Shown: positions 17,178-26,151, counted from the first letter of the stretch. The stretch: 64,000 nucleotides of DNA from Flavobacteriales bacterium (GCA_021741155.1 JAIOYP010000018.1:1-64000); one strand, 5' to 3'. The notes: generated from the letters alone by a model not told the origin. Numbers and translations are program-made.

Positions 17178-17576
17178 ATGGCATTTGTAAGAACGATGAA
17201 TGACATCATTCAAAATCTCACCACGTTGGAGGGATACATTACTGGAGATGACAAAACATTAGTTGAACAAGCTAAAAAGCTTGTCAAAGAGGGCGAGAGT
17301 ATGGTAGTTTACAAGGTAGAAGGTGAAAATCACTTTGCACCAAGTGAATTCTGTGCAACCAAAGGCACTACGCTCAAAACATTCAACATCAATTCTGAAG
17401 ACGACCGCAAAGACGCCAATAAGGCCGTAGCGAAAGTGGTAGGAAAAGAGGCGTTTGCCAACAAGACTATTGACGGAAAGTATGTGGAATACTGCACGAG
17501 TCTTGGAATAAAACCGAGTAAATCTGAACGCATTTACTGGAGACTTTATGAAGGTGGTTCTTATTTAGAACTCTAG
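17178..17576 (+). CDS. Conserved hypothetical protein
   Basis: A 132-residue soluble protein read from the ATG at 17178 (MAFVRTMNDIIQNL). The open frame extends upstream to 17037, but that part lies antisense to the signal peptide of the neighbouring gene and looks non-coding. It is mixed alpha/beta with Lys/Asp-rich character and no membrane segment or obvious motif. I recognise no family. It is followed by mtaB, with a promoter-like TATCTTTG in between, so it is probably a separate transcript. Confidence 0.6.
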   Translation: MAFVRTMNDIIQNLTTLEGYITGDDKTLVEQAKKLVKEGESMVVYKVEGENHFAPSEFCATKGTTLKTFNINSEDDRKDANKAVAKVVGKEAFANKTIDGKYVEYCTSLGIKPSKSERIYWRLYEGGSYLEL

Positions 17577-17603
17577 TCGAATCAGTCGCTTAGACTGAAC
17601 GGC

Positions 17604-17611
17604 TATCTTTG
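17604..17611 (+). promoter_or_regulatory. -7 promoter box (TATCTTTG) ahead of mtaB
   Basis: An exact TANNTTTG match nine bases before the ATG at 17621. It implies a very short leader and argues against the TTG start at 17609, which lies inside the box. Confidence 0.5.
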
Positions 17612-17620
17612 CGACCCGAA

Positions 17621-18931
17621 ATGCGAACGGTTGCCTTCCATACACTCGGCTGTAAGCTGAATTTCTCTGAAACGAGCACCATTGCCCGTCAGCTTATTGC
17701 TGCCGGCTATCAACGTGTCGATTTTAAAGAATCTGCCGATGTCTATATCATCAATACGTGTTCGGTTACCGATCAGGCGGATGCCACGTGCAGAAATAGT
17801 GTGCGCCAAGCATTGAAGGTAAATTCGAATGCATTTGTGGCTGTTATCGGTTGCTACGCGCAACTAAAACCGAACGAAATTGCCAGCATTGAAGGTGTTG
17901 ATATTGTGCTTGGCGCAAACGAAAAATTCAACATCGCTGGCTATTTAGAGAATTTGGACAAAGTTCCTGAAGCGGGAGTGCACAGCTGCGAGATAAAGGA
18001 TGTAAAAGAGTTCATTCCTGGGTTTTCATCCAACGATAGAACACGAACTTTCTTGAAACTTCAAGATGGTTGTGATTACTTCTGCTCGTTCTGCACCATT
18101 CCGCTTGCGAGAGGAAGAAGCAGAAGCGAAAATATTTCCAAGAGTCTTACTTCGGCCAAAGAAGCCATCGCCACAGGCGTGAAAGAGATTGTTCTCACTG
18201 GCGTGAACATCGGTGATTTTGGTTCTGGAACGGACGAAAATTTCCATCAACTCATTCAGCAATTGGACAAATTGGAAGGTGATGTGGAACGTTTCCGCAT
18301 TTCGAGTATTGAGCCGAATTTGTTGAGCGATGAGATTATTCGATTCTGTGCTTCTTCAGATAGGTTTGTTCCTCATTTCCATATTCCACTTCAAAGTGGA
18401 TCAGATGTATTGCTTGAGAAAATGCGCAGACGCTATGATTCAACGCTTTACCGCAGCCGCATTGAGACCATCAAAGAAGTAATGCCACATGCGTGCATCG
18501 GTGTCGATGTAATTGTTGGTCATCCGGGAGAAACAGAGGAAGAGTTTCTAAAGACGTACACGTTCCTGAACGAGCTGCCGATTTCTTATCTCCATGTGTT
18601 CACTTATTCTGAACGACCAAACACAACGGCTGTTCGTGTAAAGGATGAGATTGTGCCCGTTAGTGAGCGAAGAAAACGAAATAAGATGCTCACCATTTTG
18701 AGCGAAAAGAAAAAGCGTGCGTTCTACGAACCATTCGCAGGAACCACGCGACCTGTTCTCTTCGAGCATGAAAACAAAGACGGATTCATGTTCGGTTACA
18801 CCGACAATTACTTGCGTGTTCGAATTCCGTTTGATGATTCTATCTCTGGAACAATTGTTCAGACCGAACTTGCCATGTTGGGCGATGATAGTGTTTTCAT
18901 CGGAAGCATTCTACAGCAAGTTCAAGCATAG
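17621..18931 (+). CDS. mtaB: tRNA t6A37 methylthiotransferase MtaB
   Basis: A radical-SAM methylthiotransferase that converts t6A at position 37 of tRNAs to ms2t6A. The N-terminal UPF0004 domain holds the first Fe-S cysteines (TLGCKLNFSET, NTCSVTDQAD, VIGCYAQ). The radical-SAM motif is CDYFCSFCTIP, and family motifs GRSRSE and IPLQSGSDVLLEKMRRRY follow, with a C-terminal TRAM-like part. About 436 residues is the normal length. The stop is immediately followed by the ATG of lgt (no gap), so the two are likely co-translated. Confidence 0.95.
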   Translation: MRTVAFHTLGCKLNFSETSTIARQLIAAGYQRVDFKESADVYIINTCSVTDQADATCRNSVRQALKVNSNAFVAVIGCYAQLKPNEIASIEGVDIVLGANEKFNIAGYLENLDKVPEAGVHSCEIKDVKEFIPGFSSNDRTRTFLKLQDGCDYFCSFCTIPLARGRSRSENISKSLTSAKEAIATGVKEIVLTGVNIGDFGSGTDENFHQLIQQLDKLEGDVERFRISSIEPNLLSDEIIRFCASSDRFVPHFHIPLQSGSDVLLEKMRRRYDSTLYRSRIETIKEVMPHACIGVDVIVGHPGETEEEFLKTYTFLNELPISYLHVFTYSERPNTTAVRVKDEIVPVSERRKRNKMLTILSEKKKRAFYEPFAGTTRPVLFEHENKDGFMFGYTDNYLRVRIPFDDSISGTIVQTELAMLGDDSVFIGSILQQVQA

Positions 18932-19858
18932 ATGTACCCAACGTTTTACGATCTTGTTTTAGACCTCCTCGGAATTTCTGTTCCTGCATTCAAATACATG
19001 CAGAGTTATGGTATGATGGTCGGAATCGGATTCATCGTTGGCAGCATGCTTCTCATTCTTGAGTTAAAACGCAAGGAAAGCATCGGGCAAATTAAGGCAG
19101 TCAAGAACCCAAAGAACGGTGAACTGGTTCATCCAGATGAGCATGTAGGAAACATCGCCATCATTTTGGGAATTGGTGCCGTTGCTGGTGGAAAACTGTT
19201 CCACAACCTCGAAAACTGGGATGACGTAGTCGCTGATCCAATGGGTGCACTCACGCGGATGAGTGGATTTTCCTTTTACGGTGGTGTATTTGTGGGAATG
19301 ATTCTGTTTGTGTGGTATGCGCGCAAGCACAAACTCAATGTCATTCATTTTATTGATGCCACCATGCCAGCTTTGGCCTTGGGCTATGGCTTTGGGCGAT
19401 TGGGTTGCCATATTTCTGGCGATGGCGATTGGGGAATTCCGAACGACCTTCCCAAACCTGATTGGATGAGTTTCCTACCCGATTGGATGTGGGCTTACGA
19501 CTATCCGAATAACGTTCTTGGCGTTGATTTGATTACTTATTACGCATCAAAAGGCTATACGAGCCTTACAGGTTTTGCCTACCCCACTCCTATTTACGAG
19601 ATTATTATGGCCATCATGATTTTTGCCGTTTTGTGGATCATGCGCAAACGCTGGACTACTCCGGGATTGATGATATCTGCCTATTTTATTCTTGGTGGTG
19701 CAGAAAGATTGCTAATTGAACAGATTCGTATCAATAACGAATACAACATTATGGGCGGCATCACGCAGGCCGAACTCATTTCTGTAACGATGATTGTTCT
19801 CGGTTGCCTTGGATTCTACTACATGCCCAAGGTTGGGTATCGCTGGGCGAAGTTCTGA
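18932..19858 (+). CDS. lgt: Prolipoprotein diacylglyceryl transferase, paralogue 1
   Basis: Lgt attaches diacylglycerol to the lipobox cysteine of prolipoproteins in the inner membrane. The 308-residue protein has about seven membrane segments and the Bacteroidota form of the signature, GYGFGRLGCHISGDGDWG, with the conserved Arg, plus GGAERLLIEQIRINNEY near the C terminus carrying the conserved Glu and Arg. It starts directly after the mtaB stop. A second copy lies at 20785 with an aquaporin between them on the other strand. Many lipoproteins in this window would be its substrates. Confidence 0.92.
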   Translation: MYPTFYDLVLDLLGISVPAFKYMQSYGMMVGIGFIVGSMLLILELKRKESIGQIKAVKNPKNGELVHPDEHVGNIAIILGIGAVAGGKLFHNLENWDDVVADPMGALTRMSGFSFYGGVFVGMILFVWYARKHKLNVIHFIDATMPALALGYGFGRLGCHISGDGDWGIPNDLPKPDWMSFLPDWMWAYDYPNNVLGVDLITYYASKGYTSLTGFAYPTPIYEIIMAIMIFAVLWIMRKRWTTPGLMISAYFILGGAERLLIEQIRINNEYNIMGGITQAELISVTMIVLGCLGFYYMPKVGYRWAKF

Positions 19859-19865
19859 TTGAAGG

Positions 19866-20603
19866 TTAACCCAAAGCTAGAAACGCCACACCAGCCATTA
19901 CTGCACCAATTACAGGTCCCACAATCGGAATCCAACTGTAACTCCAATCGCTATCGCGTTTTCCTTTGATAGGAACCAATGCATGAATGATACGCGGACC
20001 AAGATCACGTGTAGGATTGATGGCATAACCTGTAGTTCCGCCCAAACTCATTCCAATTCCTACAACCAGAAAGGCAACTGGAAGTGCTCCAATCGAGCCA
20101 AGTCCGATGACAGTGCCAGGCAAGGACTCAGAAGCAAACGTTGGACCAGCTAAAAAGAGCACCACAAAAACCAACACAAAGGTTCCAACTGCCTCACTGA
20201 ATAGGTTCTTGAATGTGTTCGGAATGGATGCGCTCGTGCAGAACGTCCCGAGAACGCTGTCCTTATCCTCCATTCGGTTGTAATGATCCGAGAATTGAAA
20301 CCAAACAACCAAAGCACCAGCCATCGCGCCAGCTAATTGCGCAAGCACATAGAAAGGGACATCCGCCCAAGGAAATCTGCCAGCAACAGCCAACCCAATG
20401 CTTACTGCCGGATTGAGATGTGCTCCGCTATAAGGTCCGGCCACGATTACGCCTGCAAAAACGGCAAAGCCCCAACCGAAGGTGATAAGCGGCCAACCGC
20501 TGCCAAATGCAAAACTGTCTTTTAGATTGACGTTGGCATTCACACCAACTCCCAAGAGGATGAGTACGAATGTTCCGATGAATTCTGCGAGGTAAGGCTG
20601 CAT
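19866..20603 (-). CDS. Aquaporin / glycerol facilitator family channel
   Basis: A 245-residue six-helix MIP channel. The first half-helix motif is HLNPAVS; the second is INPTRDLGPR, where the usual NPA is NPT. The Asp after Arg in the second motif and the Gly-rich selectivity region favour the GlpF-type (glycerol) branch over strict water channels, but this is an inference. The gene sits antisense between two lgt paralogues, with seven bases to the end of the first. Glycerol supply and lipid-donor use could be linked, though position alone does not show that. Confidence 0.88.
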   Translation of the reverse strand: MQPYLAEFIGTFVLILLGVGVNANVNLKDSFAFGSGWPLITFGWGFAVFAGVIVAGPYSGAHLNPAVSIGLAVAGRFPWADVPFYVLAQLAGAMAGALVVWFQFSDHYNRMEDKDSVLGTFCTSASIPNTFKNLFSEAVGTFVLVFVVLFLAGPTFASESLPGTVIGLGSIGALPVAFLVVGIGMSLGGTTGYAINPTRDLGPRIIHALVPIKGKRDSDWSYSWIPIVGPVIGAVMAGVAFLALG

Positions 20604-20656
20604 GGACTATTGGTTTATTGGTCTGCTAATTTGAACAAATTATATCGTCCGATTCT

Positions 20657-20683
20657 TAATTCATAATTTTTCATTCTTAATTC
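20657..20683. repeat. AT-rich dispersed repeat (TAATTTTTCATTCTTAATTC type)
   Basis: The sequence AATTCATAATTTTTCATTC recurs with one change at 35671-35695, next to the TrmH gene, where an inverted partner is also present. It contains no gene. Confidence 0.6.
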
Positions 20684-20688
20684 AAACA

Positions 20689-20716
20689 AGACCCTTCCTT
20701 CGTCAGGGTGACAAAC
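20689..20716 (-). repeat. TGTCACCCTGACGAAGG repeat, copy 1
   Basis: On the minus strand this reads GTTTGTCACCCTGACGAAGG followed by AAGGGTCT. Copies on the plus strand occur at 28422-28452 and 53471-53501. All three lie between genes. Confidence 0.7.
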
Positions 20717-20784
20717 TCAGTCAACTCCGTCAACTGTATAAACCAATAAGTGCATCTTTGCAGCCTCAAGTTTAAAACCCGCAC

Positions 20785-21945
20785 ATGTACCCAACACTAT
20801 ACGATTCAGTTCTTGACCTTTTCGGACTTTCCATTCCGCCTTTCAGATTGGTACAAAGCTTTGGAATGATGGTGGCATTGGCATTTCTTGCCGCTAGTTG
20901 GGATTTGAAATCTGAACTCAAACGAAAGGAAGGTCTCGGATTGCTTGCTCCAGTCAAAAAGAAGGTTTGGCAAGGAAAGAAATCTAGCCTTGTAGAAAAA
21001 GTTATTTCAGCGATTATCGGATTTGCGATTGGCTATAAATTCTTAGCACTCGTGCTCGACTTTGACATGATTGCCGGAAATCCGCAGGAATTTATTCTCT
21101 CCGCAAAGGGCAATTTGCTTGGAGGATTTTTAGGTGCTGCACTTTCGGTTGGCATGCGCTTTTGGGAGGATAAAAAAGAATCCCTTCCAGAACCAAAGGA
21201 GGTTGAAATCACTGTTCATCCGTACGAACAAGTGGGAACCATTACCATACTTGCTGCCGTGTTCGGTATTCTAGGCGCCAAGCTTTTTCATAATCTTGAG
21301 AATTGGGATGATTTGATGGCCGATCCCGTGGGAGCGTTGGTCTCTTTCAGCGGACTTTCGTTCTTAGGTGGATTAATCTGTGCCACCATCGCCATTCTTT
21401 GGTTTGCCAAAAAGAACAACATTAAACTATTGCACCTTACCGATGCAGCGTTGCCGGGATTGATGCTTGCCTATGGCGTTGGCCGCATGGGCTGCCAAAT
21501 TGCTGGAGATGGCGATTGGGGAATTCCGAACGATGCGCCAAAGCCAGAATGGTTGAGCTTTTTGCCAGATTGGGCTTGGGCCTACAACTATCCAAACAAC
21601 GTTTTGGGCATTGATTTGAAAGCAGATTTCGCACAAATGGGATACGTAAGCATGTATGGGAAAGCTTGGCCGACTCCACTTTACGAAACCACCATGGCTC
21701 TCATCATTTTCGGTTTTCTATGGTTTATGCGCAAACGCTGGACCACTCCAGGAATGGTGATGTCGTGGTATCTCATTCTGGCAGGGGCCGAACGAATGGC
21801 CATTGAACAGGTACGGATCAATAACGAATACCCCATTTTTGGAGGCGTTACTCAGGCCGAAATCATCTCTTCCGTAATGATTGTTCTCGGAATTGCGTTT
21901 CTCTTTCTGATGCCCAAAGTGGGTAAGAAATGGGCTCAATACTGA
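20785..21945 (+). CDS. lgt: Prolipoprotein diacylglyceryl transferase, paralogue 2 with inserted membrane segments
   Basis: A 386-residue Lgt homologue that aligns along its whole length with the copy at 18932 (shared GRMGCQIAGDGDWGIPND, MRKRWTTPG, GGAERMAIEQVRINNEYP-like blocks). It differs by about 75 extra residues at roughly 55-135, with two likely membrane helices (VISAIIGFAIGYKFLALVL and LLGGFLGAALSVGMRFW). Catalytic-region residues are kept in both. The pair may divide substrates, or the longer one may be the main enzyme and the shorter a derivative. It has its own promoter region in the preceding 180-base gap. Confidence 0.88.
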   Translation: MYPTLYDSVLDLFGLSIPPFRLVQSFGMMVALAFLAASWDLKSELKRKEGLGLLAPVKKKVWQGKKSSLVEKVISAIIGFAIGYKFLALVLDFDMIAGNPQEFILSAKGNLLGGFLGAALSVGMRFWEDKKESLPEPKEVEITVHPYEQVGTITILAAVFGILGAKLFHNLENWDDLMADPVGALVSFSGLSFLGGLICATIAILWFAKKNNIKLLHLTDAALPGLMLAYGVGRMGCQIAGDGDWGIPNDAPKPEWLSFLPDWAWAYNYPNNVLGIDLKADFAQMGYVSMYGKAWPTPLYETTMALIIFGFLWFMRKRWTTPGMVMSWYLILAGAERMAIEQVRINNEYPIFGGVTQAEIISSVMIVLGIAFLFLMPKVGKKWAQY

Positions 21946-21981
21946 TGGCAGAATGCCTGTCGTGAATTCCTCACATGTTAG

Positions 21982-22064
21982 ACTCACCCCCGTCCCGACA
22001 AGTCGGGCCACCCCCTCTCTTTCAAGAGAGGGGGAAAAGTTCGCTAGCGAACTTGGGGGTGAGT
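21982..22064. repeat. Composite inverted repeat (ACTCACCCCC ... GGGGGTGAGT)
   Basis: The outer ends are inverted complements. Inside are three smaller palindromes: CCCGACAAGTCGGG, CCCCCTCTCTTTCAAGAGAG with its GGGG partner, and AAGTTCGCTAGCGAACTT. It sits between lgt and the phosphatase gene and looks like a dispersed intergenic element that would fold into several hairpins as RNA. Confidence 0.7.
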
Positions 22065-22107
22065 TTGACAGGATTTGTGCACACAAATACATTCAGAATT
22101 GAACAAC

Positions 22108-22914
22108 ATGGACATTTCCACCCTCAACCTAGCTGAACTTGCTTGCCAAGTTTGTGGCGTGGCCCGCAAGGCTGGCGCATTCATCCTAAACGAACGCAAA
22201 GCCTTCACGTCTAAAAAAGTGGAAGTAAAAGGCCACAACGACTTCGTTTCGTACGTAGATAAAGGTGCTGAGCGAATCATTGTAGAAGAACTTAAAAAAC
22301 TGCTTCCCCAAGCAGGATTCATCACCGAGGAAGGAACCGAAAAGCGCGATGACAATCCGCTCAAATGGGTAATTGACCCGTTGGATGGCACCACCAACTT
22401 TATACACGGCATGCCGTTTTTTGCCGTGAGCATTGCGCTTCTGTACGAGAAAGAGCCGCTTGTAGGCGTGGTCTATGAAATTAATCAGGATGAGATGTTT
22501 TCTGCTTGGAAGGATGGTGGCGCATTTCTAAACAATGAAGCAATTCAGACCTCCGATGCCCTAAAAGTGGCCGACTCCTTACTCGGCACTGGCTTCCCTT
22601 ATTACGATTACCATTTGCTCAATCAATACCTCGAACTCTTCAAGCATTTGATGCAGCATTCGCACGGCATTCGCAGGCCCGGTTCTGCCGCCACCGACTT
22701 GGCGTATGTGGCTTGCGGTAGGTTTGATGGCTTCTACGAATACAGCCTCTCTCCTTGGGATGTAGCGGCCGGAGTTCTCCTCGTAAAAGAAGCAGGTGGC
22801 GTGGTTTCAGATTTTTCTGGTGGCGATGATGCCATTTTCACCAAAGAGATTATTGCCACCAATCCGCACATCTACCACGAGTTTTCGGAGCTTCTGCGTA
22901 GTTTTATGAAATGA
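22108..22914 (+). CDS. suhB: Inositol monophosphatase family protein (SuhB/CysQ-like)
   Basis: A 268-residue Mg-dependent phosphatase of the inositol monophosphatase superfamily. Metal-binding motifs are EEGTEK (first Glu), the signature WVIDPLDGTTNFIHGMP, and SPWDVAAGVLLVKEAGG near the C terminus. The ATG at 22108 (MDISTLNLAELA) is preferred to the upstream frame at 22075. The substrate is not fixed by sequence: inositol phosphate, or sugar or nucleotide phosphates, are possible. It is followed by copy B of the CATG repeat. Confidence 0.9.
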   Translation: MDISTLNLAELACQVCGVARKAGAFILNERKAFTSKKVEVKGHNDFVSYVDKGAERIIVEELKKLLPQAGFITEEGTEKRDDNPLKWVIDPLDGTTNFIHGMPFFAVSIALLYEKEPLVGVVYEINQDEMFSAWKDGGAFLNNEAIQTSDALKVADSLLGTGFPYYDYHLLNQYLELFKHLMQHSHGIRRPGSAATDLAYVACGRFDGFYEYSLSPWDVAAGVLLVKEAGGVVSDFSGGDDAIFTKEIIATNPHIYHEFSELLRSFMK

Positions 22915-22957
22915 TGCGAGCCTCTCAAGGCAATCGTTTCTTAAATCAAGAGAAACA

Positions 22958-23061
22958 CATGTTTTTAGCCACTGATGCACAGATGAACACGGATTTTTCA
23001 CAGATGGATATTATTCATCCAAGAAATCAGAGAAAATCAGTGAATCTGAGGCTATTTCATG
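22958..23061. repeat. CATG-bounded inverted repeat, copy B
   Basis: It starts CATGTTTTTAGCCACTGATG and ends TGAATCTGAGGCTATTTCATG, with the shared CACGGATTTTTCACAGATGG core. Same family as 8197-8291 and 26177-26270; it ends 58 bases ahead of the nfeD start. Confidence 0.75.
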
Positions 23062-23119
23062 TTCATTCATAAGTCTAAGCTGGTCATCATTTTTGAAATC
23101 ACACAAAAGCATTTACTTC

Positions 23120-24511
23120 ATGAGAATTCACCTCACCCTCCTTTTCTCCTTTTTCCTTTTTCTTTTTTCTAATGCACAGGAAGACACTTCTTCGGTAGAA
23201 AAAGATGCCATTGAGGTAACCGAATCTGCCCCTACTTTATCCAAGAAGAAGGTGTACACCTTTGATGTAAAGGAAGAGATTGGCCCAGGCGTGTGGCGCA
23301 AAATGCAAAGGGCATTTGAAGAGGCCAATGCGTGGAATGCCGACCTCATTCTGCTGCACATGAACACCTACGGTGGAGCGGTGCTTCATGCCGATAGCAT
23401 GCGGACAAAAATCCTCAACAGCAAAATTCCTGTTTGGGTATTTATAGATAATAACGCGGCATCGGCAGGGGCGCTTATTTCGATTGCTTGCGATAGCATT
23501 TACATGCGAAAAGGCGCCAACATTGGTGCCGCCACGGTGGTTAATCAAACGGGAGAGCAAATGCCCGATAAGTACCAAAGCTATATGCGCAGCACCATGC
23601 GCTCTACAGCCGAAGCCAAGGGCCGTAACCCCGAAATTGCGCAGGCCATGGTAGACGCTTCCATCAAAATAGATGGCATTAGTGATTCGGGAAAGGTGGT
23701 CACGTTTACGGCTTCCGAAGCCATGAAATACGGTTTCTGCGAAGGCATGCACGAAACCGTGGATGAAGTACTAATTGAGAACGGCTATCCAGAATACGAA
23801 CTCAAAACATACGTGACAACTAGCCTCGAAACCTTTATCGGGTGGATGATAAATCCTGCCGTGAGTGGCATCCTTATCATGATCATCATCGGAGGAATTT
23901 ACTTTGAGTTGCAAACGCCCGGTGTAGGGTTTCCGTTGGCAGCAGCAGTCACAGCCGCCCTCCTCTACTTCACCCCCCTTTATTTAGAAGGACTGGCAGA
24001 AAACTGGGAAGTCATCCTATTTATGGTCGGCATTGTGCTGCTTGGGGTAGAGATATTCGTTATACCGGGCTTTGGCGTGGCGGGCGTTTCGGGCATCGCC
24101 CTCATTATGACCTCCCTCATTTTGAGTTTGATAAACAACGTTGGTTTCGATTTTGAGATGACCATGCCAACGCAAATCATCAACGCATTTCTCACCGTTA
24201 TTTTGGCCACTGTGGGCGGTTTCTTCGGGTCTATTTACCTCGCCAAACGCTTCCTTTCCACTTCTATGATGAGTTCGATGGTGCTTTCTTCCGTTCAGAA
24301 CAGTTCGGAAGGTTTTGTAGGCGTAAACTCCAAAGAACACGAGCTGATTGGCAAGCAAGGAATTGCCAGCACTATCCTTCGCCCTGCGGGTAAGGTGGAA
24401 ATTGATGGCGATATCTACGATGCCACGGCCCTTACCAGCTACATCGATAAGGGCGAGGCCATTCAGGTGGTAAAATTTGAGACCGCGCAGTTGTTTGTGC
24501 GCAAATTGTAG
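23120..24511 (+). CDS. Long NfeD-family membrane protein with ClpP-like serine protease domain
   Basis: A 463-residue protein of the NfeD1b type. After a signal peptide ([16 protein letters not shown]) comes a ClpP/SppA-like domain: [15 protein letters not shown], then [18 protein letters not shown] with the catalytic Ser in AASAGA. Next are four to five membrane helices ([38 protein letters not shown]) and a C-terminal OB-fold NfeD domain ([20 protein letters not shown]). Such proteins partner with stomatin-like proteins in membrane quality control; no stomatin gene is adjacent. The ATG at 23120 is chosen over a TTG at 23093. The TAG stop falls inside a palindromic repeat. Confidence 0.9.
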   Translation: MRIHLTLLFSFFLFLFSNAQEDTSSVEKDAIEVTESAPTLSKKKVYTFDVKEEIGPGVWRKMQRAFEEANAWNADLILLHMNTYGGAVLHADSMRTKILNSKIPVWVFIDNNAASAGALISIACDSIYMRKGANIGAATVVNQTGEQMPDKYQSYMRSTMRSTAEAKGRNPEIAQAMVDASIKIDGISDSGKVVTFTASEAMKYGFCEGMHETVDEVLIENGYPEYELKTYVTTSLETFIGWMINPAVSGILIMIIIGGIYFELQTPGVGFPLAAAVTAALLYFTPLYLEGLAENWEVILFMVGIVLLGVEIFVIPGFGVAGVSGIALIMTSLILSLINNVGFDFEMTMPTQIINAFLTVILATVGGFFGSIYLAKRFLSTSMMSSMVLSSVQNSSEGFVGVNSKEHELIGKQGIASTILRPAGKVEIDGDIYDATALTSYIDKGEAIQVVKFETAQLFVRKL

Positions 24512-24536
24512 AGACGCGATTAATCGCGTCTCTACA
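24507..24536. repeat. 30-bp palindrome with GAGACG...CGTCTC core
   Basis: A perfect palindrome with half-site TGTAGAGACGCGATT. Its central 22 bases have the same outer arms (GAGACG/CGTCTC) as the palindrome after uvrB at 2021-2042, with different but self-complementary inner bases. It supplies the TAG stop of nfeD and may also act as a terminator hairpin. Confidence 0.75.
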
Positions 24537-24588
24537 GTTTCAGACCGTGTTAACCCTGAGTTTACCCGATCTGCTACATTCGTCCCCG

Positions 24589-24807
24589 ATGATTTCTTAC
24601 CCCAATGCAAAAATCAACCTTGGGTTGAGTGTGATTCGGAAACGCGCTGATGGCTACCACGACATCGAGAGCGTTTTCTATCCCGTGCCATGGAGAGATA
24701 TTCTGGAGATCGTACCCGAAAGAGCAGGAAAAGGAACGATCACCTTCACATCATCAGGCATTGCCTTTCCTTCTGATGGAAAGCCCAATATGCTTTTCCC
24801 AAACTGA
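24589..24807 (+). pseudogene. ispE: ispE fragment (4-diphosphocytidyl-2-C-methyl-D-erythritol kinase, N terminus only)
   Basis: The first 72 residues clearly match IspE, a GHMP kinase of the non-mevalonate isoprenoid pathway: [20 protein letters not shown], then [21 protein letters not shown] full enzyme has about 260-280 residues with an ATP-binding glycine-rich motif near residue 100; none of that is present. The frame stops after [11 protein letters not shown], and a truncated copy of the CATG repeat begins ten bases later. The gene is therefore cut at a repeat junction. Because the pathway is normally essential, an intact copy would be expected elsewhere. Confidence 0.85.
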
Positions 24808-24816
24808 CAGAACAGA

Positions 24817-24838
24817 CATGAAAAGTCCACAGATGCAC
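24817..24838 (+). repeat. Left-end fragment of the CATG-bounded repeat
   Basis: CATGAAAAGTCCACAGATGC followed by AC closely matches the left end of copy A (CATGAAAGTGCCACAGATGC), then similarity stops. It lies ten bases after the point where ispE breaks off. Confidence 0.6.
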
Positions 24839-24969
24839 CTAGCCTAGGCCAAATAACGGAATACCACAGGTTAGGAAAATCAAATATCCGTCAACCCTTT
24901 TAGTCCTCAACGTCCAACCCAAAAACCCTTTCGAGCTTCTTCATTTCGAATTTAGAATTTCCCCTGAAC

Positions 24970-25024
24970 GAGTTCAAAGTTCAACGTTGATAAGCTATGA
25001 ACCTCGAACCTTAACTTTGAACTC
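24970..25024. repeat. Inverted repeat ahead of bioB
   Basis: Perfect 12-base arms GAGTTCAAAGTT and AACTTTGAACTC enclose 31 bases. It lies just upstream of the bioB promoter box and could be a dispersed repeat or a regulatory hairpin. Confidence 0.55.
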
Positions 25025-25032
25025 CATTCTGA

Positions 25033-25040
25033 TAACTTTG
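25033..25040 (+). promoter_or_regulatory. -7 promoter box (TAACTTTG) of bioB
   Basis: An exact TANNTTTG match 16 bases before the bioB ATG. No clear -33 TTG at standard spacing was found. No BirA-type or other biotin operator was recognised. Confidence 0.45.
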
Positions 25041-25056
25041 CCGCAAACTTTAACAC

Positions 25057-26151
25057 ATGAGCGACATCAAGCACGATTGGACGAAGGAGGAGATCTTGGA
25101 GATTTATAACCGTCCGTTGATTGATCTTATTTATGAGGCGGCCAAGGTGCACCGCGAGCACAACGACCCGAAAGAGGTGCAGGTGAGCACGCTGCTTTCG
25201 ATAAAGACGGGAGGTTGTTCGGAGGATTGCGGTTATTGTCCGCAGGCGGCACGCTACCAGACCAAGATCGATAAGAACGACCTGTTGAGTGTGGAAGATG
25301 TGCGTAAAGCGGCACAGAATGCCAAGGATGCGGGTTCTTCGCGGCTGTGCATGGGCGCGGCTTGGCGCAATGTGAAAGACAATGACGAGTTTGATGAGGT
25401 GTTGGACATGGTGAAGGCCGTGTATGATACGGACATGGAAGTGTGCTGCACGCTGGGAATGGTGACTGAAAATCAGGCGAAACGCTTGGCTGCTGCTGGG
25501 CTGTATGCGTACAATCACAACATTGATACTTCTGAGGAATACTACAAAGAGGTTATTTCCACACGCGGGTTTGAGGATAGATTGAAGACCTTGGATAATG
25601 TGCGGAAGGCCAATCTGACGGTCTGTTCGGGCGGCATTATCGGAATGGGTGAAAGTCATGAGGATCGTTGTGGGATGCTCTTGGCGCTTTCGTGTCTAAA
25701 TCCGCATCCTGAAAGTGTTCCTATTAACGGACTTGTACCTGTGGAGGGAACGCCAATGGCGGAGCAGGAGATTGTTTCTATTTGGGATATGGTTCGGATG
25801 ATTGCTACTACGCGCATTGTGCTGCCAGACACCACGGTTCGGTTGTCGGCTGGTAGAACGCAAATGACAGATGAAGGTCAGGCATTGTGCTTTTTGGCGG
25901 GTGCAGGATCCATCTTTGCGGGCGATAAGCTGCTTACAACGCCCAATCCTGAGTACAATAAAGACATGGCGCTGTTCGAAGCGTTGGGTCTTACGGCTAA
26001 AGCGCCATACAAAAAAGGTGACAAACCACAGATTGATGAAGCGGCTTACAAGGTGCGTCCCGAGAACGCAGAGAAGATCAGATGGTCTCGCCCTGGGCAC
26101 ACGATTGAAAAGAACGTAGAGGCTTCTAAGAAGGCGAAAACTGCAAGTTGA
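25057..26151 (+). CDS. bioB: Biotin synthase
   Basis: BioB inserts sulfur into dethiobiotin, the last step of biotin synthesis. The radical-SAM cysteines are Cys54, Cys58 and Cys61 (GGCSEDCGYCPQ). Conserved positions for the sacrificial 2Fe-2S cluster follow: MGAAWR, VCCTLGM, YNHNIDTS, and RLSAGR with the unusual Arg ligand. The C-terminal part (FAGDKLLTTPNPEYNKD) is typical, followed by a 30-residue basic tail. It is first in the bioB-bioF-bioD series, although a 95-base repeat separates it from bioF. Confidence 0.96.
   Translation: MSDIKHDWTKEEILEIYNRPLIDLIYEAAKVHREHNDPKEVQVSTLLSIKTGGCSEDCGYCPQAARYQTKIDKNDLLSVEDVRKAAQNAKDAGSSRLCMGAAWRNVKDNDEFDEVLDMVKAVYDTDMEVCCTLGMVTENQAKRLAAAGLYAYNHNIDTSEEYYKEVISTRGFEDRLKTLDNVRKANLTVCSGGIIGMGESHEDRCGMLLALSCLNPHPESVPINGLVPVEGTPMAEQEIVSIWDMVRMIATTRIVLPDTTVRLSAGRTQMTDEGQALCFLAGAGSIFAGDKLLTTPNPEYNKDMALFEALGLTAKAPYKKGDKPQIDEAAYKVRPENAEKIRWSRPGHTIEKNVEASKKAKTAS

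Noticed and set aside
24952-25659. 235-residue open frame antisense to bioB
   Set aside because: The bioB protein is unambiguous; the antisense frame gives a His/Leu-rich sequence with no motif.
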